From NCBI GenBank assembly GCA_039029315.1, contig JBCCGK010000059.1, forward strand, positions 1 to 64,000: 64,000 nt of DNA, in the 5' to 3' direction. The notes under the pieces were generated by a model. That model made no database searches, had not been told where the DNA came from, and saw only the letters and a program-made list of their open reading frames with translations. The position numbers and the translations under genes were made by a program. The stretch is from JBCCCJ01 sp039029315 (GTDB lineage: Bacteria; Bacteroidota; Bacteroidia; J057). Below, one piece after another: positions 53,275-62,800 of the stretch. Within the stretch, counting starts at the first letter, position 1; each line of letters starts with the position of its first letter.

Positions 53275-55689
53275 TTAATTGAAAATGACCTTGAACAAGA
53301 GCCATAAGATCATGATGAGGAAAAAGATAATGACGAGCAAAATGATGACATAGCGGATGATGTCCAGTAGAGAGTATTTACAATCTGAGACCTTGATCTC
53401 GACACTTGCGGTGCTACATTGAAGAGAATTCGACTGATTTCCCGGACATAGATCATAGCTGAACCTGACAGTCCCAACAAAATCAGGATGGGGTGTAAAG
53501 ACGATGATTCCGGTTTGCGAATTGACCGCCAAGGTTCCTTGGGAAGGAGGAATGTTACTCACATTCACAGGCAGGATACTTTGCCCATGACAGTCATTCC
53601 ACCGAACGTCAATGGGAAGAATTCTGTCATTGGACCCGGTGAAGGAATCTGCTTGAGCTTCCGGGAACAGAGAGCAATCCTGAATGACTACATTGAGGAC
53701 GTTGCCATTTTTGATAGAATCTATCAAACTTGAATTTGAAAAAACGTTTCTGCTACTCATAAACTCCTGGATCACTCCATTTGGATTGGTCTGAGTCCTA
53801 GGTAAAGTGGCCTTATACCAGGCCATCATAGCCGTGATGAATGGTACAGCCATAGAAGTGCCAGATTTGGTGCCGTAGCGATTGCCGGTATAGGCACTCC
53901 AGATATTTACTCCTGGTGCTGCGATTGTTACGGTCGTATCTCCATAATTCGAGAATTTGGCCAAGTGCTGATAGGCTTCGTTCATGGCTCCTACAGTGAG
54001 CACATGGCTGAATCTTGCAGCCAAATTCCCAGGCCAATAGCCAGGCTTTCCATTTTCATAATTGTTCAGCTTGGAATCGTTCCCGGCAGAAGTTACCAGC
54101 ACAATAGCAGAATCAGCCTGACCCAACTCTTCAATCACCTGGGTCAATAGTTCTGATTCGAACCCCCTATATCCCATGCTGAGGCTGATAACATCCACCT
54201 CTAGTATCGCTGCATATCTGATGGCGCAGGCCACATCGAATACCCGCGGATCATCTACCTGTTCTCCCACTTGCAGACTCAATAGTTGGACAGAAAGATT
54301 GGGGATGAAATTTTCAATGATATTGGCAATATGGGTGCCATGACTGGTCATATCCCGAAAAGGATAATTATCCTTATGAAAAAAATTATATCCCCAATAG
54401 TCATCACTGTAACAATCAAGAGGATCATTATTTCCCCAGATATACTCTTTGAATGCCAGATGATGGCGATCAATTCCGAGATCGATGATTCCAACTTTCA
54501 CTGGTCTGAGTTGGACGCCAGTCAACGGATTGGCCAGTTGGATGCGCAATTGATTGGCGGTTGGACCATTATTCAAAAAAGAAAATGGATAATCCCAGCT
54601 AAGATAGGTGTCATCGCCAGTTTCATTGGCTTCAATCTCTTCACAAGCTTTATGAATGATCTCATTCGCACCAATAAAGGTTCCATCTACCGAAGAGAGC
54701 GGATCTGGTAAATACCATGCGCTGAATTCATCATCGCACAAGCAGGCATTGGGAAGTTCCTCGGCACCTAAACGAAATAGCGTAGCTCTGGCCTTGTTGG
54801 TGACTGAATCAGGAGTCCCCGGAACAAATCTCAGCGTTATGCGCAAACGTCCAGTACTGTCCCGAACGTCCGGCGGAAAGGGGTGATCCTCTGCTGGCGC
54901 GACCTTCAGAATGACATCGCTTCGAAACAACTCAAATCCGGGAAATAAAGGATTGCTGATCTTTCCAATATAAATTGCTGAGGAGTCTTTGCTTACATTG
55001 GGCATCACATAATCCTGGTTGTTGGAGCGGAATCCATTCGGATCTGGTTCTGTTCGATACCAGGTGTATATATTTCCTGGAGTTGTATCCTCAATTTTCA
55101 GCGTATATTGTGTTGGGATGGTAGAATCCGGATCCAAAAATTGCGTAACATGCAATTTCTTCTGCTGTGGACTGTAAATCAGGCTGTCATACTGGGCTGT
55201 GTCCAGAGATGCCACATCATCTATCCAAAGCAGATTTTCCTGACACTTCAGATTCACCAAACTATTGAGTTGTGAGAAGTCAGGCAGACTGCTTAGAAGA
55301 TTCTTGGAGATATCCAGGATTTGAAGGGAGTCAAGACCATTGAGTTGAGGGAGGACTTCAATTTTGTTTCTTGAGAGGTCCATCTCCACCAGTGCTGTAA
55401 GCGAATTGATGCTGGAGTCAATTGTTCCTTGAAGATTGTTGTTTGGAATGTTGAGACCAGCAATTCTCCCATTTTCGATGGTAATAAATTTCCAATTTTC
55501 TAGCGTATCCGAAAGCCATTTCCCTTGGTCAGTCCAGTTTGGGCCATTGGTGCTATTGTACAAATTGATCAAGGCAAGGGAGTCCTGTGGACTCACTGTG
55601 AAAGGAGTAGGTGTTTGACCATTTACGTAATAGATGCCTAGTATATTCAGGCTGCTAAACACAAGCAGGAAAAGCTTTTTCATTGTCAT
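53275..55689 (-). CDS. Subtilase (S8) with LRR front and C-terminal membrane anchor
   Basis: The 804-residue protein has a signal peptide, a leucine-rich-repeat domain (about 35-170; LYNSTNGPNW, then LDLSRNKIEVL-type repeats), an intermediate region, and the S8 catalytic domain (about 395-640). The triad is Asp403 (VGIIDLG), His450 (SHGTHIAN) and Ser612 (SGTSMAVP), with the oxyanion Asn537 (SAGND). A cadherin-like beta domain (about 675-768) and a C-terminal helix (about 776-800) follow. The protease would therefore be exported and anchored by its C terminus. It is encoded 18 bases downstream of the TPR membrane gene. Both protease genes in the operon have intact active sites. Confidence 0.9.
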   Translation of the reverse strand: MTMKKLFLLVFSSLNILGIYYVNGQTPTPFTVSPQDSLALINLYNSTNGPNWTDQGKWLSDTLENWKFITIENGRIAGLNIPNNNLQGTIDSSINSLTALVEMDLSRNKIEVLPQLNGLDSLQILDISKNLLSSLPDFSQLNSLVNLKCQENLLWIDDVASLDTAQYDSLIYSPQQKKLHVTQFLDPDSTIPTQYTLKIEDTTPGNIYTWYRTEPDPNGFRSNNQDYVMPNVSKDSSAIYIGKISNPLFPGFELFRSDVILKVAPAEDHPFPPDVRDSTGRLRITLRFVPGTPDSVTNKARATLFRLGAEELPNACLCDDEFSAWYLPDPLSSVDGTFIGANEIIHKACEEIEANETGDDTYLSWDYPFSFLNNGPTANQLRIQLANPLTGVQLRPVKVGIIDLGIDRHHLAFKEYIWGNNDPLDCYSDDYWGYNFFHKDNYPFRDMTSHGTHIANIIENFIPNLSVQLLSLQVGEQVDDPRVFDVACAIRYAAILEVDVISLSMGYRGFESELLTQVIEELGQADSAIVLVTSAGNDSKLNNYENGKPGYWPGNLAARFSHVLTVGAMNEAYQHLAKFSNYGDTTVTIAAPGVNIWSAYTGNRYGTKSGTSMAVPFITAMMAWYKATLPRTQTNPNGVIQEFMSSRNVFSNSSLIDSIKNGNVLNVVIQDCSLFPEAQADSFTGSNDRILPIDVRWNDCHGQSILPVNVSNIPPSQGTLAVNSQTGIIVFTPHPDFVGTVRFSYDLCPGNQSNSLQCSTASVEIKVSDCKYSLLDIIRYVIILLVIIFFLIMILWLLFKVIFN

Positions 55690-55707
55690 GTGTATTTGTT
55701 GTAAGTG

Positions 55708-56628
55708 CTAATTGAATGAGTTCAAAAGGACTTCGAGTTTTTGAATATCATTGGGCATGAGCCTGGAACATGCGAGTCCGCGGGAATCTGCGGTCTTCAT
55801 CTCCCTGACCAGCCTCCCCAATGCTTCAGAATCAAGTATTTTGGCATACAAAAAGCCAAGATCTCTTTTGGTGCGACAAGTATTGTTATCGGATAAATCG
55901 GGTGTCAATAAGAGGCCTTGAAGGATTCTTATGGCCTGCTGGTCTTCATCGGCCAATGCAAACATGAGGCCCCTGGCCAGCTGATATTGAAATTTATTCG
56001 GATTATCAGAGACCACCTTATCCATGAGAGCGATGGCTTGATGATATTTGCCCTGTTCTATTCGTTGCCTGACTTCTGTGTGGATAAAGGAGACTGTCTC
56101 AGCCTCCATGCCAGCCTGAACGGGCAATAATCGGATGATTTCCGATTTGCATTCCTGGACGATTTGCGTCGAACCTGCTGCGGGCTGTGGTCGAATTGTC
56201 TCCCAGAATTTTCCAATGCCGAAGAGACAAACCAGCAATACACTTGCAGCTGCCGTGTAAGAGAGGGCAGACCGCAAGGAGATGATTTTTTTTCTTTTTG
56301 CTGGCTGCGATTCGGGCTCTGAACCAGGCTGGTGTATTGGCACAACTTGCGGTGGGTCCATGGGGGCATGCCAGAGTGCATGTAATTTCCACATTCTATC
56401 GAGCCATTCCTCTCTGGAATTCGATTCCTGGGCCATCCCCTCCCATTCTTCCATCTCTTCCTCAAAGTCAGAATCTGCAGCGATCATTTGTTGTACCTTT
56501 GACCGGAGAGACTCTGACGTCTCAACTACCGGGTCTAAATATTCAATCAACTCCTCAAAGGTAAGTTCAAGAGAGTAAGATGTATTATCCATATGTGCAT
56601 TATATAAAGATGCTTTCTTTCGTTCCAT
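55708..56628 (-). CDS. Membrane protein with anti-sigma-like N terminus and TPR-like C terminus
   Basis: The 306-residue protein has a cytoplasmic N-terminal region rich in acidic residues (about 20-90), one helix at about 121-140 (ALSYTAAASVLLVCLFGIG) and an outer region with TPR-like helices (EQGKYHQAIALMDKVVSDN). Its position, 11 bases after the ECF sigma factor gene, and its topology fit an anti-sigma factor that senses an extracytoplasmic signal. No zinc-finger anti-sigma motif is visible, so direct sigma binding is inferred. A second possible start is at 56592. Confidence 0.72.
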   Translation of the reverse strand: MERKKASLYNAHMDNTSYSLELTFEELIEYLDPVVETSESLRSKVQQMIAADSDFEEEMEEWEGMAQESNSREEWLDRMWKLHALWHAPMDPPQVVPIHQPGSEPESQPAKRKKIISLRSALSYTAAASVLLVCLFGIGKFWETIRPQPAAGSTQIVQECKSEIIRLLPVQAGMEAETVSFIHTEVRQRIEQGKYHQAIALMDKVVSDNPNKFQYQLARGLMFALADEDQQAIRILQGLLLTPDLSDNNTCRTKRDLGFLYAKILDSEALGRLVREMKTADSRGLACSRLMPNDIQKLEVLLNSFN

Positions 56629-56639
56629 GAGTCTGTTGA

Positions 56640-57248
56640 TTATTCGGACTTAAGGTGTTGTGTAAGTTCTCCTCCAAGACCCGTTTGAATCAAGCGCTTT
56701 TTTAGATTCTTGATGGCTCGGTCGTGCGTACCGCGTGTCTGATTGTCAGTCCAGTTCATATGAGCCGAAATTTCTTTATTGGACATATTCTGGAAAAACT
56801 TCAACTCTATATACATCTGTTGAGCTGGCCGGAGGCTTTCAATACAGGAACGGACATGATCAAAATCCAGCTTCAAATCAATTTCAGGGAAATCATTAAC
56901 AAAGGCAGTAGAGAATTCGTCAGTAGTCTCTGGTCGTTTCTTCCGAAAATATTTATCAGTTATATAATTTTGAGTAACCTTTTTGATCCAATTGCCGAAG
57001 TGTTGTTCGCCTGTAAAATTTTGCTCTCCAAGCTTGTTTACCAACTTGAAATACAACTCTTGTTTGATGTCTTTGATATCCTCATCATCTTTGATGAGTT
57101 TAACTATTGAACCAGTAATGGATGTTTGATGACGATCCAAAATCTGAACCAAAAGATTTGGATTATTGGTTTCTTTGAATTGTTGAAATAATTCAAACGT
57201 AGACAAATGTTTGTCAGTGTTCGTAGGTGGTTTTTTAGACTTACCCAT
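56640..57248 (-). CDS. ECF-type sigma factor
   Basis: A 202-residue sigma factor. Region 2 covers about 30-105 (DIKQELYFKLVNKLG, then FGNWIKKVTQNYITDKYFRK), and region 4 covers about 132-186 (LRPAQQMYIELKFFQNMSNKEISAHMNWTDNQTRGTHDRAIKNL). It lacks regions 1 and 3, as ECF factors do. It is the first gene of the operon that ends in the subtilase and CHAT genes, so it probably controls their expression and is held by the adjoining membrane protein. Confidence 0.9.
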   Translation of the reverse strand: MGKSKKPPTNTDKHLSTFELFQQFKETNNPNLLVQILDRHQTSITGSIVKLIKDDEDIKDIKQELYFKLVNKLGEQNFTGEQHFGNWIKKVTQNYITDKYFRKKRPETTDEFSTAFVNDFPEIDLKLDFDHVRSCIESLRPAQQMYIELKFFQNMSNKEISAHMNWTDNQTRGTHDRAIKNLKKRLIQTGLGGELTQHLKSE

Positions 57249-57601
57249 TATGATATTCTTGTAGGGTTGATGCTAAACTTACATTACCATGTGGATTGAA
57301 AGTGTTGGCAGAAATATGGCAACCTATTGATCCCCTGCTTTGAAAGGGGAGAAGAGTGTTCTTCATTCTCTGTATCTATACAACGAGAAAATCGAGGATT
57401 TTACATTTTTTTTTGATTAAATGTCAGAAAGTGGAGTTTGGGGACTGCTTGTTTGGTGCCTTTAAATAACTGGTAGCCAATTGATTGAAATATATTTTTG
57501 GCACATGAAATAAATTATAAAAGAAAGCGAAAAAGATAAGCCAACTCAAAATAACAAGAAAAAGAAGCCTTGCTTTCGCATTTTTTCTCAAAACAGAAAT
57601 A
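57249..57601. other. Divergent intergenic region, AT-rich
   Basis: 353 bases between the sigma-factor operon and the small gene at 57602. It must hold promoters for both directions. TATTTTTG at 57493-57500 fits the TAnnTTTG half of a Bacteroidota promoter for the rightward genes, but a properly spaced TTTG is not evident. No repeat or hairpin is seen. Confidence 0.35.
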
Positions 57602-57790
57602 ATGATAAACAGTGAAACAGACCAGGACCATATCGGGCAGAGAATCTTATCTCAGCTCTCAAGTGGAGAATCCAATATGACATGGGGTCAAGTTGAGATC
57701 AAGCCAACCCAAGCAAGCGATCCCTTGTCAATCAGGAGACATCTATATGACGAATCTCCCTTCTCTTATGAGTGGGAATTCGTACCTTGA
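57602..57790 (+). CDS. Possible small hypothetical protein
   Basis: A 62-residue reading frame ending 21 bases before the methyltransferase gene. The C-terminal half (WGQVEIKPTQASDPLSIRRH, then SPFSYEWEFVP) looks ordered enough to be real, but there is no recognisable domain, no signal peptide and no support other than position. It could be a leader or the end of a degraded gene. Confidence 0.25.
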   Translation: MINSETDQDHIGQRILSQLSSGESNMTWGQVEIKPTQASDPLSIRRHLYDESPFSYEWEFVP

Positions 57791-57811
57791 ACCCCGAAAC
57801 TACTCACAGAT

Positions 57812-58615
57812 ATGAAACGCATTCACTTGTTCGAATTTGAAGATCAATCCTGGTTCCCCAATGTTCTGCGCATGGCGATGACCCGATTGATTGTGCTGGT
57901 GCACAGATTCTTTGGATCATCCGAAGCATTGGCGGACTTACTTGCCATGGCACTCAAGCGCTCAGGACAAAGCACCATACTCGATCTGTGTTCAGGCAGC
58001 GGTGGGCCCATGCCTGAAGTTGCCAAGCTCCTGAAAGAGAAGCATGACTTGTCAGATGTCAAGATTGTATTGTCAGATCTCTATCCCAATACTGAAATGG
58101 CTAATCGAATCAATGCTGAAGGCAATGAGCAATTGACATATCTGACTACACCTGTCAATGCCGTAAAGGTAGACCCCACCCAAACAGGATTGCGAACAAT
58201 GGTCTGTAGCATGCATCATATGCGGCCCAATGTCGCCCATGATATTCTCCAACATGCCAAAGATCAGCAGCAAGCCATCTGCATCTACGAGCTCAGCGAC
58301 AACAGCGCACCCGTCTGGTTGTGGTGGATCGGTATTCCTTTCAATATCATCATCTGTCTGTTGATTACGCCCTTTGTGCGCCCTCTGACCTGGCAACAAT
58401 TGCTCTTCACCTATCTGATCCCGATCATCCCAGTAGCCTATGCCTGGGATGGTGCTCTGTCGAATGCCCGTACCTATACGCTTGAAGATTTGGATGAACT
58501 GTTGTCAGACTTGAGATCGGAGGACTATGTCTGGGAAAAAGGCGTGATCAAAGGGAAATTGAAGCATTTGTATTTGATGGGCCTGCCAACAAGCAAAAAG
58601 GCTGGGGAGACATGA
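57812..58615 (+). CDS. Class I SAM-dependent methyltransferase
   Basis: The 267-residue protein has the SAM-binding motif I ILDLCSGSGGPMPE (about 55-68) and later motifs around KIVLSDLYPN and VCSMHHMRP. A hydrophobic segment (IPFNIIICLLITPFV, then LLFTYLIPIIPVAY) in the C-terminal half suggests membrane contact. The methyl acceptor is unknown. It shares a strand with the GNAT downstream but is 132 bases from it. Confidence 0.8.
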   Translation: MKRIHLFEFEDQSWFPNVLRMAMTRLIVLVHRFFGSSEALADLLAMALKRSGQSTILDLCSGSGGPMPEVAKLLKEKHDLSDVKIVLSDLYPNTEMANRINAEGNEQLTYLTTPVNAVKVDPTQTGLRTMVCSMHHMRPNVAHDILQHAKDQQQAICIYELSDNSAPVWLWWIGIPFNIIICLLITPFVRPLTWQQLLFTYLIPIIPVAYAWDGALSNARTYTLEDLDELLSDLRSEDYVWEKGVIKGKLKHLYLMGLPTSKKAGET

Positions 58616-58747
58616 CGCCAGACCCAGGCTGGAGCAATGGATCAGAATGACAAACCAAACAGAATATTTGCACACATGAGCTTTTTCTAAACAACAATCC
58701 CCAATAAGCCATAACGAATAACTATCCCCCACAACTCTTAAGGTTTC

Positions 58748-59254
58748 ATGAACTTCCACCTCCGTCCTTTTTCCCTCAATGATCTCGATAGTCTGGTCCG
58801 CTATGCCAACAACTACCAGATCGCCAGGAATATGACCAATAAATTTCCCCATCCATATACAGAGAAGGATGGGAAAGCCTTTATCGGCTATGCCAATGCG
58901 GAGACACCTCATCGCATCCTGGCCATTGAGGTAGAAGGGAAAGCTGCTGGAGGCATTGGTGTGCATCCGCAAGCTGACATACAGTGCCGCAATGCCGAAA
59001 TGGGCTACTGGCTGGCTGAACCCTATTGGGGAAAGGGCATTATTTCAAGAGCCATTCCTTTGATGCTCGAATATGGATTCAGGAGTTGGGACATTGACAG
59101 AATATTTGCCAGACCATTTGGAACCAATATCGCCTCGCAAAGGGTCCTGGAAAAGTGTGGCTTTGAGTTAGAGGCCAGATTGAAACGGACGCTATTCAAA
59201 AATGATGAATACATAGACGAACTCATCTACGGATTTCGAAAAGAAAAGCTGTAA
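58748..59254 (+). CDS. RimJ/RimL-type GNAT acetyltransferase
   Basis: A 168-residue GNAT. The pattern LRPFSLNDLDSLVRYANNYQIARNM at the start, GYWLAEPYWGKGIISRAIPLMLEYGF in the acetyl-CoA loop and NIASQRVLEKCGFELEARLKR near the end place it in the Rim-like N-acetyltransferase group. It may act on ribosomal protein N termini or on small amines. Confidence 0.9.
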   Translation: MNFHLRPFSLNDLDSLVRYANNYQIARNMTNKFPHPYTEKDGKAFIGYANAETPHRILAIEVEGKAAGGIGVHPQADIQCRNAEMGYWLAEPYWGKGIISRAIPLMLEYGFRSWDIDRIFARPFGTNIASQRVLEKCGFELEARLKRTLFKNDEYIDELIYGFRKEKL

Positions 59255-59313
59255 ATTCATCGCCAACGCAGCCTGAACCATTTGCTAGTCTGTTTGTCTT
59301 CAATCTCACTCAT

Positions 59314-59796
59314 ATGCACCAAACAATTTCCATCTGTATTCTGAGCTGTCTTTTGTTCCTGGCATGTAGTCCTGCTGACAATACCTATGATGCCACAGTG
59401 TTGGAAGGAGAGATTCATCAGCGACTATCAGACTTTGATCATTTGCTCAATGCTGGCAATGCTGGTGGTCTGGAAGATTTTTACTCTGATGATAGCCGAT
59501 TTTATTGGGTGGAAGATGGAATCATCCGCTACCCTGACAAACAACAATTGACAACCTCCATGCAGCAGTTTTATGGGATGATGAAGTCGGCAGATATTCA
59601 GGTCGGAGAAAAGAGAATCGATGTTCTGGATGCAACAACAGCCATGATATATGTCCCTTCCAGGCAAGACATTGAACTCAATTCAGGGTACCAGTTTAGC
59701 ATAGATGGTGCGATGTCTGTGTTGATGAAAAAAGAAGAGGGAAGCTGGCGATTTCTGATGGGACATAGCTCAGTCAAGAAGCCTAGAGGAGAGTAG
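59314..59796 (+). CDS. NTF2-like/SnoaL-fold lipoprotein
   Basis: A 160-residue protein with a lipoprotein signal ending LLFLAC (Cys18). The mature part reads like a DUF4440/SnoaL-type cone: LNAGNAGGLEDFYSDDSRFYW, then IIRYPDKQQL and GSWRFLMGHSS at the end. These folds bind small hydrophobic ligands or act as helper domains. No partner gene is evident. Confidence 0.8.
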   Translation: MHQTISICILSCLLFLACSPADNTYDATVLEGEIHQRLSDFDHLLNAGNAGGLEDFYSDDSRFYWVEDGIIRYPDKQQLTTSMQQFYGMMKSADIQVGEKRIDVLDATTAMIYVPSRQDIELNSGYQFSIDGAMSVLMKKEEGSWRFLMGHSSVKKPRGE

Positions 59797-59880
59797 GTTC
59801 ATCGAAATCACAACCTTCACCAGCCCAAACTTTCCAACAATTCAAGATTAGATTGTATTTTGCGGGATCAATCCTACACT

Positions 59881-62800
59881 ATGAAAAATTTATTTACCCC
59901 GCTCCTAACTTTACTGCTGACCCTCCCTTTGTTGACATTTGCACAGGAAGACAGTAAAAAAGAGGCGCTTCCCGACAGCCTCAAAAAGGCAACCAAAGAA
60001 CTTCCTCTTGAACCGGAAAGAACCTATCAACTCAAAACGTCCGAAGGAACCTGGATGAGTCTGGATGTTTCCCCCGATGGCAAACAGATTGCGTTTGATT
60101 TGGTTGGAGACATCTACCTCATGCCCATCGAAGGCGGAAAAGCCAAACGAGTTATTGGCGACCTGTCTTTCGAAACCCATCCCAAATTCAGCCCCGATGG
60201 AACATCTCTGACCTTTACTTCAGACAGATCAGGCTCCGAAAATATCTGGACATTTGACCTGGAATCTGAAGAATGGAAACAAATTTCCAAGGACAAAGAC
60301 AAGCATTATCAGTCTGCTGAATGGACCCCTGATGGGGAATACATCATCGCTTCTCGCGGTGGTCGAAATTTGAAACTCCATATGTTCCACAAAAATGGTG
60401 GACCTGGGGTGCAGTTGATCAAGAAACCGGAGTCAATGAAAGCCGTTGAGCCAGCTTTTGGCAAAGACGAGCGCTACATCTGGTTCTCCCGCAGACAAGG
60501 TGCCTGGAACTACAATGCACAAATGCCACAATACCAGATTGCTACCTACGACCGGGAGACAGGGGAATCTGAAACCCGCACCAATCGCTATGGATCTGCA
60601 TTTGCACCGACGCTCTCTCCTGATGGAAAATGGCTGGTCTATGGAACGCGCTACAATGCACAAACCGGTCTGATCAAGCGCAATCTCGAAACCGGAGAAG
60701 AAGGCTGGTTGGCCTATCCGGTACAGCGTGATGAGCAAGAGTCTATCGCTCCATTGGGTGTGTATCCTGCGATGACCTTTACGCCTGATAGCAAATCTTT
60801 GCTTGCCTCCTATGGGGGAAACATCCACCGCATTTCCATTGAAACCAATGATTCAAAGGTGATTTCATTCGAGGTAGATGAAACCATCGATTATGGCCCG
60901 ATGGTCCATTTTGATTTTCGGGTGTCCGATGATGCCGAATTGGAAGTAACACAAATTCGTGATCCTCGCATCTCTCCTGATGGCAAGCGCGTGGCATTCA
61001 CGGCCTTGAACCGATTGTATGTATCTGATATCAATGGCGAAAACATTGTCCGTATCACAGACAATGATTTTACCGAAGCCATGCCAAGCTGGAGTCCTGA
61101 TGGAAGTGCCATTGCATTCGTGAGTTGGGAAGAAGATGGCGGGCATATTTACAAAGTGGCCGCGCAAGCTGGTGCAGACCCGCAACAATTGACGCCTGCA
61201 AAAGGATATTATGTCAATCCCGTTTGGGATGCCAATACTGATCGCATCATCTTTACTTCTGGCCCTGCACAAAACTATGTCAGTGCGATTGATCCTTTTT
61301 CTTTTGGCACCACACAAAAATTCAGCTGGATTCCTGCAGCTGGTGGAGAGATCACCCACATTGAGCACACACATGGCCGACATACGCCCCACTTTGTCAC
61401 AGGCAAAGAGCGGATTTATCTCAATCATTTCGAAAAAGGTTTGATTTCTATTAACTGGGAGGGCAAGGATGAAAAAGAGCATCTCAAAATTACCGGAATT
61501 ACGACTTATCCAGCCGTATTTGGGAAGCATAGCTGCCTGTTGATTGCCAGTGTTACCGAACCCAAAAAGAAGCCCTCCAAGGCCTCTGAAATGCTGATTG
61601 CCCCTGATGGCAAACGTGTTCTTGCCAAAATCAACAATGAAATCTATGAAGTCGCTCTTCCTTATGCGGGAGGAGAGACTCCATCGATCAATGTGGCCGA
61701 CCCAAAAGCTGCCGCCTTTCCCTCTCGCAAAATAACCGAGTTAGGGGGAGAATTCCCGCACTGGAATGAAGATGGATCAGAAGCACATTGGTCTTTGGGC
61801 AATGCCTATTTTACCTACAATTTTGCCGCTGCCGAAGTCGCTGAAAAGGCCATTGAAGCCAAGAAAAAGAAGGAGGAAGAGGAGAAGAAGAAAAAGGGCA
61901 AAAAAGAGGAGAAAGAGGAACTGAGCGAGGAGGAGAAAAAGAAGAAGAAAGAGGAGATGGAAAAAATGATGTATAAGGCTGGTGAGAAGAGAATCAAAGT
62001 CATGGTGGATAGAGACATCCCACAGAGTAAAATCCTGTTGACCAATGCCAAAATCATCACCATGAATGGGGAAGAGGTCATAGAGAAGGGAGATATCCTC
62101 ATCGAAAACAACCGAATCACAGCTGTCGGACCGACGGGTACGCTCCCCAAAGCCAAAGGAAGAGTCGTCAAGCGAGACATGAGCGGAAAAGTGATCGTTC
62201 CTGGTTTTGTCGATACCCATGCGCATATGTGGCCAAATTGGGGCTTGCACAAAAACAATGTCTGGATCTATGCTGCAAATCTGGCTTATGGGGTGACAAC
62301 TACCCGCGATCCTCAGACTGCGACCACAGATGTTTTGACCTATGAGGACATGGTAGAAGCTGGAAACATCCCTGGACCGAGGATCTATAGCACAGGTCCT
62401 GGTGTCGGATTCTGGGCCTACCACATGAAGGATTATGAGCACACCAAGAAAGTCCTGAAGCAATACTCTGAATACTACGAAACCAAAACGATCAAGATGT
62501 ATCTGACGGGTAACCGTCAGCACAGACAGTGGATCATCAAGGCCGCCAAAGAGCAAGGTCTGATGCCAACCACTGAAGGGGGGCTGGACATCAAATTGAA
62601 TTTTACGCAATTGCTGGATGGCTATCCCGGCCATGAGCATGCCCTGCCAATCTATCCGATCTATGATGACTATATCCAGTTGATCGCCCAATCGCAGATG
62701 TGTGTGACGCCAACCATGTTGGTGGCCTATGGCGGTCCCTGGGCGGAGAACTATTTCTACTCTCGGGAGAATCCTCAGTATGACAAGAAATTGAACTACT

